64,000 nucleotides of DNA, from NCBI RefSeq assembly GCF_025574465.1, contig NZ_JAOBPP010000021.1, positions 868,001 to 932,000 of the forward strand, read 5' to 3'. The notes below the pieces were generated by a model that saw only the letters and a program-made list of their open reading frames with translations, had not been told where the DNA came from and ran no database searches. The translations under genes were made by a program, and so were the position numbers. Below, piece after piece: positions 17,817-25,666 of the stretch. Numbering within the stretch: position 1 is the first letter of the stretch; every line of letters starts with the position of its first letter. This DNA is from Kordiimonas aestuarii (GTDB taxonomy: Bacteria; Pseudomonadota; Alphaproteobacteria; Sphingomonadales; Kordiimonadaceae).

Positions 17817-18971
17817 TCAGGCTGACCTGCTGAGCCCCCCGTTTCCCCAGAGTCGCGTGGGTGTGAGCGCTGTTTCACTGATACCGTATTCCGCAAGCCA
17901 GGCGGGCATTTTTCCGTTCAGGATCAGCCCTGACGAGAGCGCCGCCAGTGCGGGCGCAGTCTGAATGCCGTATCCGCCTTGCCCGGCCAGCCAGAAAAAC
18001 GCGGGCAGGGTCGGGTCAAACCCCGCAACGGGGGTCCTGTCAGCAACAAAACTGCGGAGCCCGGCCCAACTATGCGCCACACGCCTTACATTGAGCGTGG
18101 TTGCCGTCATCACCCGGTCCACCGCGATAGCGATATCCAGCTCCTCGGGTTGGGCGTCGCAGGCGACACTTTCTGTCTCATCGCACGGCGATACCAGAAG
18201 CATGCCCGCGTCAGGCTTGAAGTAAAACCCTTCATCGACGTCCATGACCATGGGCCATGCGGCCGGATCCACCCCGGCGGGTGGGTCCACAAGGATGGCG
18301 GTGCGTCTTTTCGGCATCAGCCCGATCTCACGCCCACCCGCCAGCACGCCGATATGGTCCGCCCACGCGCCGGCAGCGTTCACGAGCGCGGTACCACTGA
18401 ATTCGCCAGCGTTGGTGGTAACCTGCCACACGTCGGCGGTGCGCGATATCGCCGTTACATCAGCCCCGGTTTGCAGCACGCCGCCGCGGGCGCGGAAAAG
18501 CTTCAGATAGCCCTGGTGAAGACCATGCACGTCAATGTCGGCGGATGCGTCCTCGATCAGCGCGCCAATCAACTCATTACCCCGCAGGATTGGTACCATT
18601 GCCTCTGCATCCTGTGGGCTGACCCACCGGGTGTTGGCTGCAATGTCGGGCTGTTTTTTCATCACATCAAACGCCTCCGCCTGCGCGGCGGTGGCAATGA
18701 ACAGGGTGCTGCGCGGGGTGAGAAGATGGCCTGTCGTGAACCCTTCCGGCGGAGTATTCAGGAACGGTCGGCTCGCCCGTGAGAGGGCCCGGACGGGCGC
18801 ACTGCCGTATATCTCTGAGAACAGCGCGGCGGAGCGGCCGGTTGCGTGGTATCCGGGCTGGTCCTCGCGCTCCAGCAGCAGCACCTTCCGCTCCGCTGCC
18901 AGTTCGGCCGCGACAGAAGCGCCAGCCATGCCGGCGCCGACAACGATAATATCAAACTCTGTATGTGACAT
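17817..18971 (-). CDS. FAD-dependent D-amino-acid oxidase/dehydrogenase (DAO family)
   Basis: 384 aa. N-terminal Rossmann FAD site IVVGAGMAGASVAAELA with the downstream acidic residue in LLLERE; DAO-fold core; C-terminal LAGQGGYGIQTAPALA, which closes the FAD site. Such enzymes oxidatively deaminate D-amino acids or glycine to 2-oxo acids. No signal peptide, so cytoplasmic or membrane-associated. It leads an operon with a serine hydrolase and a D-aminoacylase, pointing to D-Ala or another wall-derived D-amino acid. The start at 18971 has AGGTCA upstream. Substrate is not determined by sequence. Confidence 0.85.
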   Translation of the reverse strand: MSHTEFDIIVVGAGMAGASVAAELAAERKVLLLEREDQPGYHATGRSAALFSEIYGSAPVRALSRASRPFLNTPPEGFTTGHLLTPRSTLFIATAAQAEAFDVMKKQPDIAANTRWVSPQDAEAMVPILRGNELIGALIEDASADIDVHGLHQGYLKLFRARGGVLQTGADVTAISRTADVWQVTTNAGEFSGTALVNAAGAWADHIGVLAGGREIGLMPKRRTAILVDPPAGVDPAAWPMVMDVDEGFYFKPDAGMLLVSPCDETESVACDAQPEELDIAIAVDRVMTATTLNVRRVAHSWAGLRSFVADRTPVAGFDPTLPAFFWLAGQGGYGIQTAPALAALSSGLILNGKMPAWLAEYGISETALTPTRLWGNGGLSRSA

Positions 18972-19021
18972 GATTGACCTGTTTACTCTATCCCGCTGTC
19001 GCAACATCGGCGTCAGCTATT

Positions 19022-19060
19022 TTGGAATAAATTATAGAATAATGAGTAAATTAGGAATAA
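19022..19060. promoter_or_regulatory. AT-rich promoter with GGAATAA half-sites before the DAO operon
   Basis: TTGGAATAAATTATAGAAT (from 19022) and TTAGGAATAA (19051-19060) resemble half of the operator seen elsewhere in this cluster. The second arms are degenerate, so this is weaker evidence than the other three sites. Confidence 0.35.
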
Positions 19061-19091
19061 AAAATTATAAATTATAAATAATCAATATAAA

Positions 19092-19967
19092 TCAAATACT
19101 TATAGATTGTATTTGTGGAATTTCTCGTTTGGAGAGGTGCCGCAACCCCCTGAAGACGGTTTTGATCAACTCTTTGTCGTGGTCTTCAGGGTAGGCGCCA
19201 TAAACCGGGTAGGTGAAGGCAGGGGCGTTTTTGACCCGCATCAACTCCCCCGACAGTAAAAAGGGCGCCGCGATGCGCAGCGGGAAATACCCCGCTGCCC
19301 GATTTTCCAGCAGAAACGATATGCCCAGTGTGCCGACATTCAGATTAAGGGGCGGTGTGGCCATGCCTGGGAAATTCAACGCATGGTCGGCCTGGAACTC
19401 GGGGCCCCAATCGACAAAAACATAACGTCCCTTGTCCAGCTTCGGGGCGGCAAGGTCACTGCTGACAAGGACGAGCTGTTCTTCGAAAACCTGCCGGATA
19501 ACGATGCCGGGCCTGGCGGTAGGCCGATACAGGACCGCAAAGTCAATGAGGCCATCGAGAAGCTGTTGTGTGAGCGCTGTTGACGACGCCATCATCTGGG
19601 CGCGGATGGCAATTTCCGGCGCGTTGGTGCGCATCCACGGTAGCCATTTGAGCAAAAAACCATCCCACAGGCTTGGCTGGCCGCCGACTGTCAGTCGTTT
19701 TTTCTGGTCTTCCGGCAGCGCGAGGGTGAGCTTGGCATGGTCCCACATGCGCACAATCGCGGCGGCGTGGCGGGCGAACTCCCGTCCAATCTGTGTCGGG
19801 CTGGCACCGGCGCGGTTGCGAATAAAAAGCTGCTGCCCCAGGGCGTCTTCCAGTGCCTTGATGCGCGTGCTGACGGTGGACTGAGCGACGCTCACCCGCT
19901 CCGCAGCATGCAGAAAAGAACCGGTTTCGAGAACGGCGAGAAATGTGCGGGCCTGCGTTATATCCAT
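19092..19967 (-). CDS. LysR-family transcriptional regulator
   Basis: 291 aa, typical LysR length. The N-terminal winged HTH covers about residues 1-60 (FLHAAERVSVAQSTVSTRIK), followed by a linker helix and a periplasmic-binding-like effector domain. It is divergent from the 70-aa protein/2OG dioxygenase pair and follows the DAO operon on the same strand. The 114-bp divergent region contains repeated ATATCCG elements (about 19987-20019) that could be its binding sites. Target and ligand are unknown. Confidence 0.9.
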   Translation of the reverse strand: MDITQARTFLAVLETGSFLHAAERVSVAQSTVSTRIKALEDALGQQLFIRNRAGASPTQIGREFARHAAAIVRMWDHAKLTLALPEDQKKRLTVGGQPSLWDGFLLKWLPWMRTNAPEIAIRAQMMASSTALTQQLLDGLIDFAVLYRPTARPGIVIRQVFEEQLVLVSSDLAAPKLDKGRYVFVDWGPEFQADHALNFPGMATPPLNLNVGTLGISFLLENRAAGYFPLRIAAPFLLSGELMRVKNAPAFTYPVYGAYPEDHDKELIKTVFRGLRHLSKREIPQIQSISI

Positions 19968-20081
19968 GAATTTGCTCTACTATCGCTATATCCGATATTA
20001 TCTATCAAATATATCCGCTTTTCAAATAATAAACGGGGGTGCAGAACGGCACAAGCAGTTAAATCCATAAAGGATACAAGA

Positions 20082-20294
20082 GTGCGCCGTCCTGAGCTTT
20101 ATGTGAATGGCCCGGATTATGGGTATGGCGAAAATCCGAGCCAGTCGTTTGATCTGCAGTGGCCGCTGAGCGAAGTGATGCTCAGTGCGGAGATGAGCTG
20201 TGACCAGACGATTGAAGACATTGCCCGCAAATACCGGGTCAATGTCGGTGATGTGCTTTCGCTACGCGAGAAGTACGAACTGGATTTCGGCTGA
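20082..20294 (+). CDS. Small conserved-looking hypothetical protein (70 aa)
   Basis: A GTG at 20082 preceded by AAGGA at a 6-7 bp distance opens a 70-aa frame. It reads RRPELYVNGPDYGYGENPS at the N-terminus and an HTH-like helical end, TIEDIARKYRVNVGDVL. It ends 5 bp before the dioxygenase gene, so the two are probably translated together. I recognise no family. The C-terminal half resembles a small DNA-binding or docking helix pair, but this is only an impression. Confidence 0.6.
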   Translation: MRRPELYVNGPDYGYGENPSQSFDLQWPLSEVMLSAEMSCDQTIEDIARKYRVNVGDVLSLREKYELDFG

Positions 20295-20299
20295 CGCCC

Positions 20300-20920
20300 G
20301 TGGCACCGCGTGGTGATATTTCATTCTTTCCCGGCGCAGGCAGGGCAGGGGCTGGTTTTCAGCTTGCCCCGGCAGTTATCCACGGCTTTTTGACGGCAGA
20401 CGAATGCGCCTGCTTGCAGGCCTATGCGACAGATAACATGATGGTGCGTGCTCGCCTTGCCGGTGGCGCCAGTGAGCATGCGATCCGCTCTGCCGGAGCG
20501 CTGTGGCTTGACGAAGACACCATGCCATGGCTGGCGACGAAACTTGTGCGGTCGCTTGCGCAGCTTTCCCGGGACAGCTTTCCTTTTGACTTTGACGGTT
20601 TTGGCGAAGGCTTGCAGTTGCTGCGCTATGATGGTGGCGGCAGTGGCCGTTCGGGCGATTTTTACGACTGGCATATTGATATTGGCGGTGCGGGTTCGAC
20701 CACGAGCCGCAAGCTGAGTATTGTCGTTCAACTGAGCGACCCGGCGGCTTATGAGGGCGGGCAGCTTGAGGTAAATGCGGCGGGTGACGTGGTTCAGCTT
20801 CCCGCGGTGCAAGGCACACTTGTGGCCTTCCCCAGCTTCATGTTGCATCGGGTCCGGCCCGTAACCGCGGGCACGCGGTTCTCCATGGCCGCATGGGTAC
20901 ACGGCCCCGCTTTTCGGTAG
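20300..20920 (+). CDS. 2OG-Fe(II) dioxygenase, prolyl-4-hydroxylase-like
   Basis: 206 aa with a double-stranded beta-helix. Iron ligands H125 and D127 (WHID) and H183 (MLHRV); R193 (TRFS) for 2-oxoglutarate. The family hydroxylates protein side chains or small molecules. The GTG start at 20300 lacks a clear ribosome site, suggesting coupling to the upstream 70-aa gene 5 bp away. The target is unknown; the 70-aa partner is one candidate. Confidence 0.85.
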   Translation: MAPRGDISFFPGAGRAGAGFQLAPAVIHGFLTADECACLQAYATDNMMVRARLAGGASEHAIRSAGALWLDEDTMPWLATKLVRSLAQLSRDSFPFDFDGFGEGLQLLRYDGGGSGRSGDFYDWHIDIGGAGSTTSRKLSIVVQLSDPAAYEGGQLEVNAAGDVVQLPAVQGTLVAFPSFMLHRVRPVTAGTRFSMAAWVHGPAFR

Positions 20921-20934
20921 AGCGAAGCCATGTA

Positions 20935-21280
20935 TTAAATGTTCTTCTGGAACAACGGGTTCATATCGCTCAGGTCGGCAACCGTAACACCGGCCAGAAA
21001 CACGCTTGCTGTTTCGCCAAGCTGGATCAACAGGCCAGTTTGGCCCTGTACGGTCATTTCCGGCTTCGCCCCAAAGGGTGCTTGCGGTATTGCCCTGCTT
21101 GCCTTCATTGCCGTCGAAAATACCGTTTCCGTTAACCTCGAACCAGTGACCTGCCGCAAGGGTGTCGTCGCCAGCGCCCCCATAGAGGGTATCGTGACCG
21201 GCGACGCCGCTCCAGCTTTGGCTGTTGCCGCCGATCAGCAGGTCGTTACCGGTGCCGCCGTATAACTCGTCATCACCGGT
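20935..21280 (-). pseudogene. Remnant of an RTX calcium-binding repeat protein
   Basis: The minus strand encodes nonapeptide RTX repeats (GDDELYGGTGNDLLIGG, DTLYGGAGDDTLA). Near 21050 the frame shifts, and the next frame continues with the typical C-terminal end LIQLGETASVFLAGVTVADL. The piece has no start and no export or enzymatic domain, so it is a 5'-truncated, frameshifted fragment. Nothing recognisable remains between 21281 and the EAL gene at 21475. Confidence 0.65.
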
Positions 21281-21474
21281 GCAAAACAAAAAAGCGCCCA
21301 CTGCTAAGCTATCTCTCCTGTCCCAACAATCTGGACCTTGGTTTATGACTGAAAGGCCGTTGCGGGCGCCGTACGACGGAAGAGAGTGTCAGATGAAATA
21401 AGCTGGCCAGCGAACAATGAGGCAGCGGCAGTTGAAGAGGGAGAGTAAGGGGAGGAGGCTGGGCTGGGACTCGC

Positions 21475-23862
21475 TCAGGCGCTCTGGCCCGAATAGCTTT
21501 TACCGCGCCCCACATCGCGGGCATAGGCCTCGATACGCTCAGGGCGGCCAAGAAGAAACCCCTGCACCTCATCGCAGCGACTTGCCTTGAGCATTTCCAA
21601 CTGTGTTGTGGTTTCCACACCCTCAGCGAGGACCGGGATACCCAGGCCGTGAGCCAGGCCGATCACGCCCTTGACGATGCCGGCTGAATGCTTGCTGTCA
21701 GCCATCTGCATCACGAAAGACCTGTCGATCTTCAGTTTGTCGAAGGGGAAGTCCTGCAGGTAGCTGAGCGAGCTGTAGCCCGTGCCGAAGTCGTCCATCG
21801 CCAGACGAATACCAAGGGACTTAAGCTGGTTCAGGATCTCGAGAGCCCTGTCCCCGTCCGCAATGAGGACCCCTTCGGTAATTTCGAACTCCAGCCGGTC
21901 TGGTGCCAGGCCATATTTATGAAGCTTGCGTTGGACCATATTGACAAGGCCATCCTCGAGAAACTGGATGGGGGAGAGGTTTACAGCAATGCTGACCGGC
22001 ACCTCCCAGGACGCCGCTTCACGGCAGGCTTCGCTCAAAAGCCAGACGCTGATGTCATTGATGACGCCGGTTTCTTCGGCCATGGGGATAAACTCAGCCG
22101 GCGAGATCATGCCCTTTTCCGGATGTTTCCAGCGTAACAACACCTCAAAGCCGACAAGCGCCTCGTCCCCCGCGATAAATTGTGGCTGGTAAACCAGGAA
22201 AAGTTCACCGCGCTGAATGGCGCCTTTCAGGTCTTGTTTGAGCTTGCGCCGCTCTTCCAGCTTTTCGTCGATGGCGTGCTCAAAGAAATGATATTGATCA
22301 TGCCCTTCGCTTTTTGCCCGTTTCATGGCAATTTCGGCGCGCAGCATAAGGTCTTCCGGATCATCGGCATCCTCGGGGAAAAGCGCTATACCGGTACAGG
22401 CTGTAATATGGAACTCTTCTCCCTGCATCTCAACGGGCCGTGCCAGCGTTTGACGCACTTTCAGGGCAAGGAAGTCTGCGCCCTCGCCGCTCTCGATATC
22501 TTCCTGAATGATGCAGAACTGATCGGCGGACAGACGCGCAACAAGGTCTACCTCACGGGCCGCTTCCTTGATACGGCCCGCCACAGCCTTGAGGATTTCG
22601 TCACCGCCGGAGTGGCCAAGGCGGGCGTTCAGTTCCTTGAATGCATCAATGTCGATGAAATGCAGGGCGACCTTGTTTTCTGATTTGCGAGCAAGGGCAA
22701 ATGAATGTGCCAACCTGTCCGGCACCAGCATGCGGTTGGCCAGCCCGGTGACATTGTCATGGCTTGAAAGATAATCGATTCGCTGTTCGGCGGCGTGGCG
22801 CTCCCGGATGTCGCGGACGATGGCAACCATCTGCGCCTCCGGATGGTCAGGGACCGGGCGGAAGAAAATCTCTGTCGGGATTTCCCGGGCCTCGGTCCCG
22901 ATAAGAACCGCGTCACTGACATAACCTGCCGAGCGCAGCCCTATGCCGAACTTCAAATTCTGAAAACAGACGGTAAATGACATGCCCTTGAGGGTTGCCA
23001 GATGACGCCCACACAAGCCGAGGAAGCTGTAATTGGCGTCGACGATCTTGCCCTCTCCGTCCAGAAGCACGATGCCTTCGAGCGCTGCATTGGCGAGCCC
23101 GCGCAGGCGGCGACTTTCCTGACTCCGCCGCTCGGCCAGATGCCGATCGACCGTTGCGCCGATCAGGCTGAGGGTCAGGATAAGAAAAGCCGCAAGGGTA
23201 ACAAATATGGCCAGCACAGAATCAGAGACTTCGCCCTCGCGGATACCGATGGTCGGATTGGCTTCCACGGTCAGCGCGGTCATGCCGGTAAAGTGCAGCG
23301 CACAGATGGCCAAAGTCAGGGCGACGGCTGTGTATATCTGTTGTTTTGGCCCCTCGAATTTCCGGTAGAGGGAAAGGGCCAGGATTGTACCGCCAATACC
23401 GGTCAGGAAAGAAATTGCGATCCACACCGGGTCGAAGGCGATGTTGCCCCAAATCCGCAGGCTGGCCATGCCGGTATAATGCATGGCACCGATACCGATG
23501 CCAACGATGGTGGCCCCCGCATACAGGTGGGTTTTTGCTGTGCTGGCAAGAAAGGTCGCGAAGCCAAGCCCTGTTAGGAAGATGGCGATGAGGACGGATA
23601 AAATGGTGGGGACCAGATCGTAACTTTTGGGCAGCCCAACATCATAGGCAAGCATGGCGATAAAGTGGGTTGCCCATATGCCAACACCCGCGGCCAGCGC
23701 GGTCAGCAAGAGCCACCGGGTGCGGGAAATCCGCGATTCACTCTCCGCGCGCAAGATCAGGCTCACCGATGTAAAACAGGCAAACGCGCAGATTGCCGCG
23801 GCCAGCAGCACCAGACTCAGGTCATGATCAATGACAAAACATCGATAAAGATCGTCTAACAT
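21475..23862 (-). CDS. MHYT-PAS-GGDEF-EAL membrane c-di-GMP phosphodiesterase
   Basis: 795 aa. A seven-helix MHYT sensor (about 1-240) has repeated motifs ATHFIAM, AMHYTGM and ALHFTGM, thought to bind copper or a gas. A PAS segment (about 255-360) precedes the GGDEF domain. There the active-site signature is RLSADQF instead of RxGGDEF, so cyclase activity is probably lost. The EAL domain keeps EVLLRW, NLSPIQF, EITEGVL, DDFGTGYSS, KIDRSF and EGVET, so hydrolysis of c-di-GMP should be active. It stands alone with no clear operon partner. Confidence 0.92.
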   Translation of the reverse strand: MLDDLYRCFVIDHDLSLVLLAAAICAFACFTSVSLILRAESESRISRTRWLLLTALAAGVGIWATHFIAMLAYDVGLPKSYDLVPTILSVLIAIFLTGLGFATFLASTAKTHLYAGATIVGIGIGAMHYTGMASLRIWGNIAFDPVWIAISFLTGIGGTILALSLYRKFEGPKQQIYTAVALTLAICALHFTGMTALTVEANPTIGIREGEVSDSVLAIFVTLAAFLILTLSLIGATVDRHLAERRSQESRRLRGLANAALEGIVLLDGEGKIVDANYSFLGLCGRHLATLKGMSFTVCFQNLKFGIGLRSAGYVSDAVLIGTEAREIPTEIFFRPVPDHPEAQMVAIVRDIRERHAAEQRIDYLSSHDNVTGLANRMLVPDRLAHSFALARKSENKVALHFIDIDAFKELNARLGHSGGDEILKAVAGRIKEAAREVDLVARLSADQFCIIQEDIESGEGADFLALKVRQTLARPVEMQGEEFHITACTGIALFPEDADDPEDLMLRAEIAMKRAKSEGHDQYHFFEHAIDEKLEERRKLKQDLKGAIQRGELFLVYQPQFIAGDEALVGFEVLLRWKHPEKGMISPAEFIPMAEETGVINDISVWLLSEACREAASWEVPVSIAVNLSPIQFLEDGLVNMVQRKLHKYGLAPDRLEFEITEGVLIADGDRALEILNQLKSLGIRLAMDDFGTGYSSLSYLQDFPFDKLKIDRSFVMQMADSKHSAGIVKGVIGLAHGLGIPVLAEGVETTTQLEMLKASRCDEVQGFLLGRPERIEAYARDVGRGKSYSGQSA

Positions 23863-24086
23863 ACAGTTTCGCTACTACACTTTCTTCGCATTCATTCGAC
23901 ACTATGCCATGCACATCTTAATAGAAGGTGAGCAATAGTGAAGTGACGTGAGGATAATGTCAGCGAGGCTTGATTGACACAAGCATGACCTGAAGCCGGA
24001 ACGGCGCGCATCACGTGGCGCGCTGCTAGCGTTGGCAGGCAGTGTTAGGTGAGCGAGCGCATGCTATGCTAGCGAGCCGCTGTTTT

Positions 24087-24344
24087 TCAGGTGTCTTTTC
24101 GTGTTTCTTTCCGAGCGCGCCTGATCGCAGGCGCGGCGCTTTTTGCCTTGCCTTTCTTGTCGCCTTTTTCCGTGCTCTTCGCACGTTTTTTAGGGGTACT
24201 TGCAGGCGTTACCGGGGTGAAAAGTTTTGCCAGTTCGCGTTCAGCCCGTAACCAGTGATCCAGGTCCTGGCCAATTGGGCGGCCTTCCTGTTCCCAGATC
24301 ATAAAACTACGCTGTGAAATCTGCTCATGTGATAATTGCGCCAT
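24087..24344 (-). CDS. DUF2934 domain protein
   Basis: 85 aa. The N-terminal half matches the DUF2934 pattern (ISQRSFMIWEQEGRPIGQDL, then DHWLRAEREL). The C-terminal half is a Lys/Arg/Ala-rich tail resembling histone-like or nucleic-acid-binding tails. AAGGAG precedes the ATG at 24344. Function is unknown; small DUF2934 proteins are common in alphaproteobacteria. Confidence 0.8.
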   Translation of the reverse strand: MAQLSHEQISQRSFMIWEQEGRPIGQDLDHWLRAERELAKLFTPVTPASTPKKRAKSTEKGDKKGKAKSAAPAIRRARKETRKDT

Positions 24345-24470
24345 CGGGTGCTCCTTTGCATGAAGGGGAGTTGCAAGAACACAGTATACGCCTGTGAGAG
24401 TTGCTCTCAGGCTACGGAGAGACCTACCACGCCTTCATGTCAAAAACTTGACCAACAGCCAAGAGACAGC

Positions 24471-25655
24471 TCAGGAAGCCTTTTTATCATATGTGGTTGC
24501 ATGCCCCCGACGGCGTTGCCAAAAAACGGCGTCGGCAAAGCGTGTCTCACTGGCATAAAGATGGGCGCGAACACGGGCATAATCTTCAAAATCCCGGCGT
24601 ATGCGGCGCCCGTATGCCTGCAGTTTTTCGTGCCGGCCCCGCAGCAGTTTCTCGGCAAGCGCAACACCGGCGCTTTGTGCGTGCAACAGTGCCTTGGTGA
24701 TACCTGCCGACGATATGGGGTCATAACTGCTGGCCGCGTCGCCCACGGCAAGCCAGGCATCGCCGTATGTCGCTGACAAAAGGGTCGACGGTGCCGCGCG
24801 GGCCGTAAGCCGGACTTCATCCGTGAGTGTGACTGACGCCGGTAACTGATCTTTCAGCCAACGGGTTTTTTGCAAGCCCTCCCGCCAGCGATCCGGTGTG
24901 CGCAGGCCTTTTTCCTTGATCAGCGCCGGGTCGGTGCAAAATGTGACAATAGCCCTGCCAGCAGGCAGGCGGGCGGCATACCACCAGCCGTCCTCCACAG
25001 CTTCGATCAGGGTGCGGGCCGGCATGCTGTCACCCGGGTCTATGTCAAAGGTGGCACACAGGAAAACCACCTCGTCCAGCGTATTGCGGAACACACCGAT
25101 GCGCCGGGCGAAAGCGGCAGGCAAGCCCGAGGCATCGACGACAAAGTCGGCCTTCAGGGTATGCCGGGTATTATCGGGCGTGGAGAAATCAAGCGATGCG
25201 CCGTCGTACAATTCCTGTGCACCGACCAGTCGCCACCCCTGGTGCAGCATGGCGCCAGCTTTGAGCGCTTCACTCAGGAGTTGCGTGTCAAAATAGGCGC
25301 GGTCAAGGTGATAGCCCCGGCCCATAACATCCAGCATGAAATCATTATGCCCGGGTGTCTGTCCGCCCCACACGGATGTGCTGCCCGGGCATGACAGATG
25401 AGGGCTTTCGGGCCCGAGCAGATGTTCAAGCGCCATGTCTCGCAAGCAGGGTGTGGCGGCTGGAGGAAGGCTTTCGCCGATGCGGGGGTCCGACGTTGGG
25501 GATTCACAGAATATTTTCACAGCGTAATGTTCGGGCCATGCTGGCTGGCGGAGGGTCCGCACGGCCCCCAGAAACGACAGGGCGGTTGCGGATGCGGCAG
25601 GACCACCGCCAATAATGGCGATGGTCTTTCGGGTTTGCTGTTCTTCACTAAACAC
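24471..25655 (-). CDS. LodB/GoxB-like FAD-dependent maturase of a quinoprotein oxidase
   Basis: 394-aa flavoprotein of the tryptophan-halogenase-like class: FAD loop IAIIGGGPAASATALSFLG, GESLPP in the substrate/FAD region, and AVGDAASSYDPISSAGI for the ribityl contact. It begins with GTG 11 bp after the LodA-like gene stop, with AAGGGAG upstream. In Marinomonas, LodB is required to build the Cys-Trp-quinone cofactor of LodA, and this arrangement copies that gene order. The Lys of true halogenases cannot be confidently placed, so a cofactor-maturation role is preferred. Confidence 0.87.
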   Translation of the reverse strand: MFSEEQQTRKTIAIIGGGPAASATALSFLGAVRTLRQPAWPEHYAVKIFCESPTSDPRIGESLPPAATPCLRDMALEHLLGPESPHLSCPGSTSVWGGQTPGHNDFMLDVMGRGYHLDRAYFDTQLLSEALKAGAMLHQGWRLVGAQELYDGASLDFSTPDNTRHTLKADFVVDASGLPAAFARRIGVFRNTLDEVVFLCATFDIDPGDSMPARTLIEAVEDGWWYAARLPAGRAIVTFCTDPALIKEKGLRTPDRWREGLQKTRWLKDQLPASVTLTDEVRLTARAAPSTLLSATYGDAWLAVGDAASSYDPISSAGITKALLHAQSAGVALAEKLLRGRHEKLQAYGRRIRRDFEDYARVRAHLYASETRFADAVFWQRRRGHATTYDKKAS

Positions 25656-25666
25656 TGCGGCTCCCT

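Noticed and set aside
23990..24060. GC-rich inverted repeats between the EAL and DUF2934 genes, considered as a tRNA or att site
   Set aside because: No cloverleaf, no T-loop consensus, no integrase nearby.
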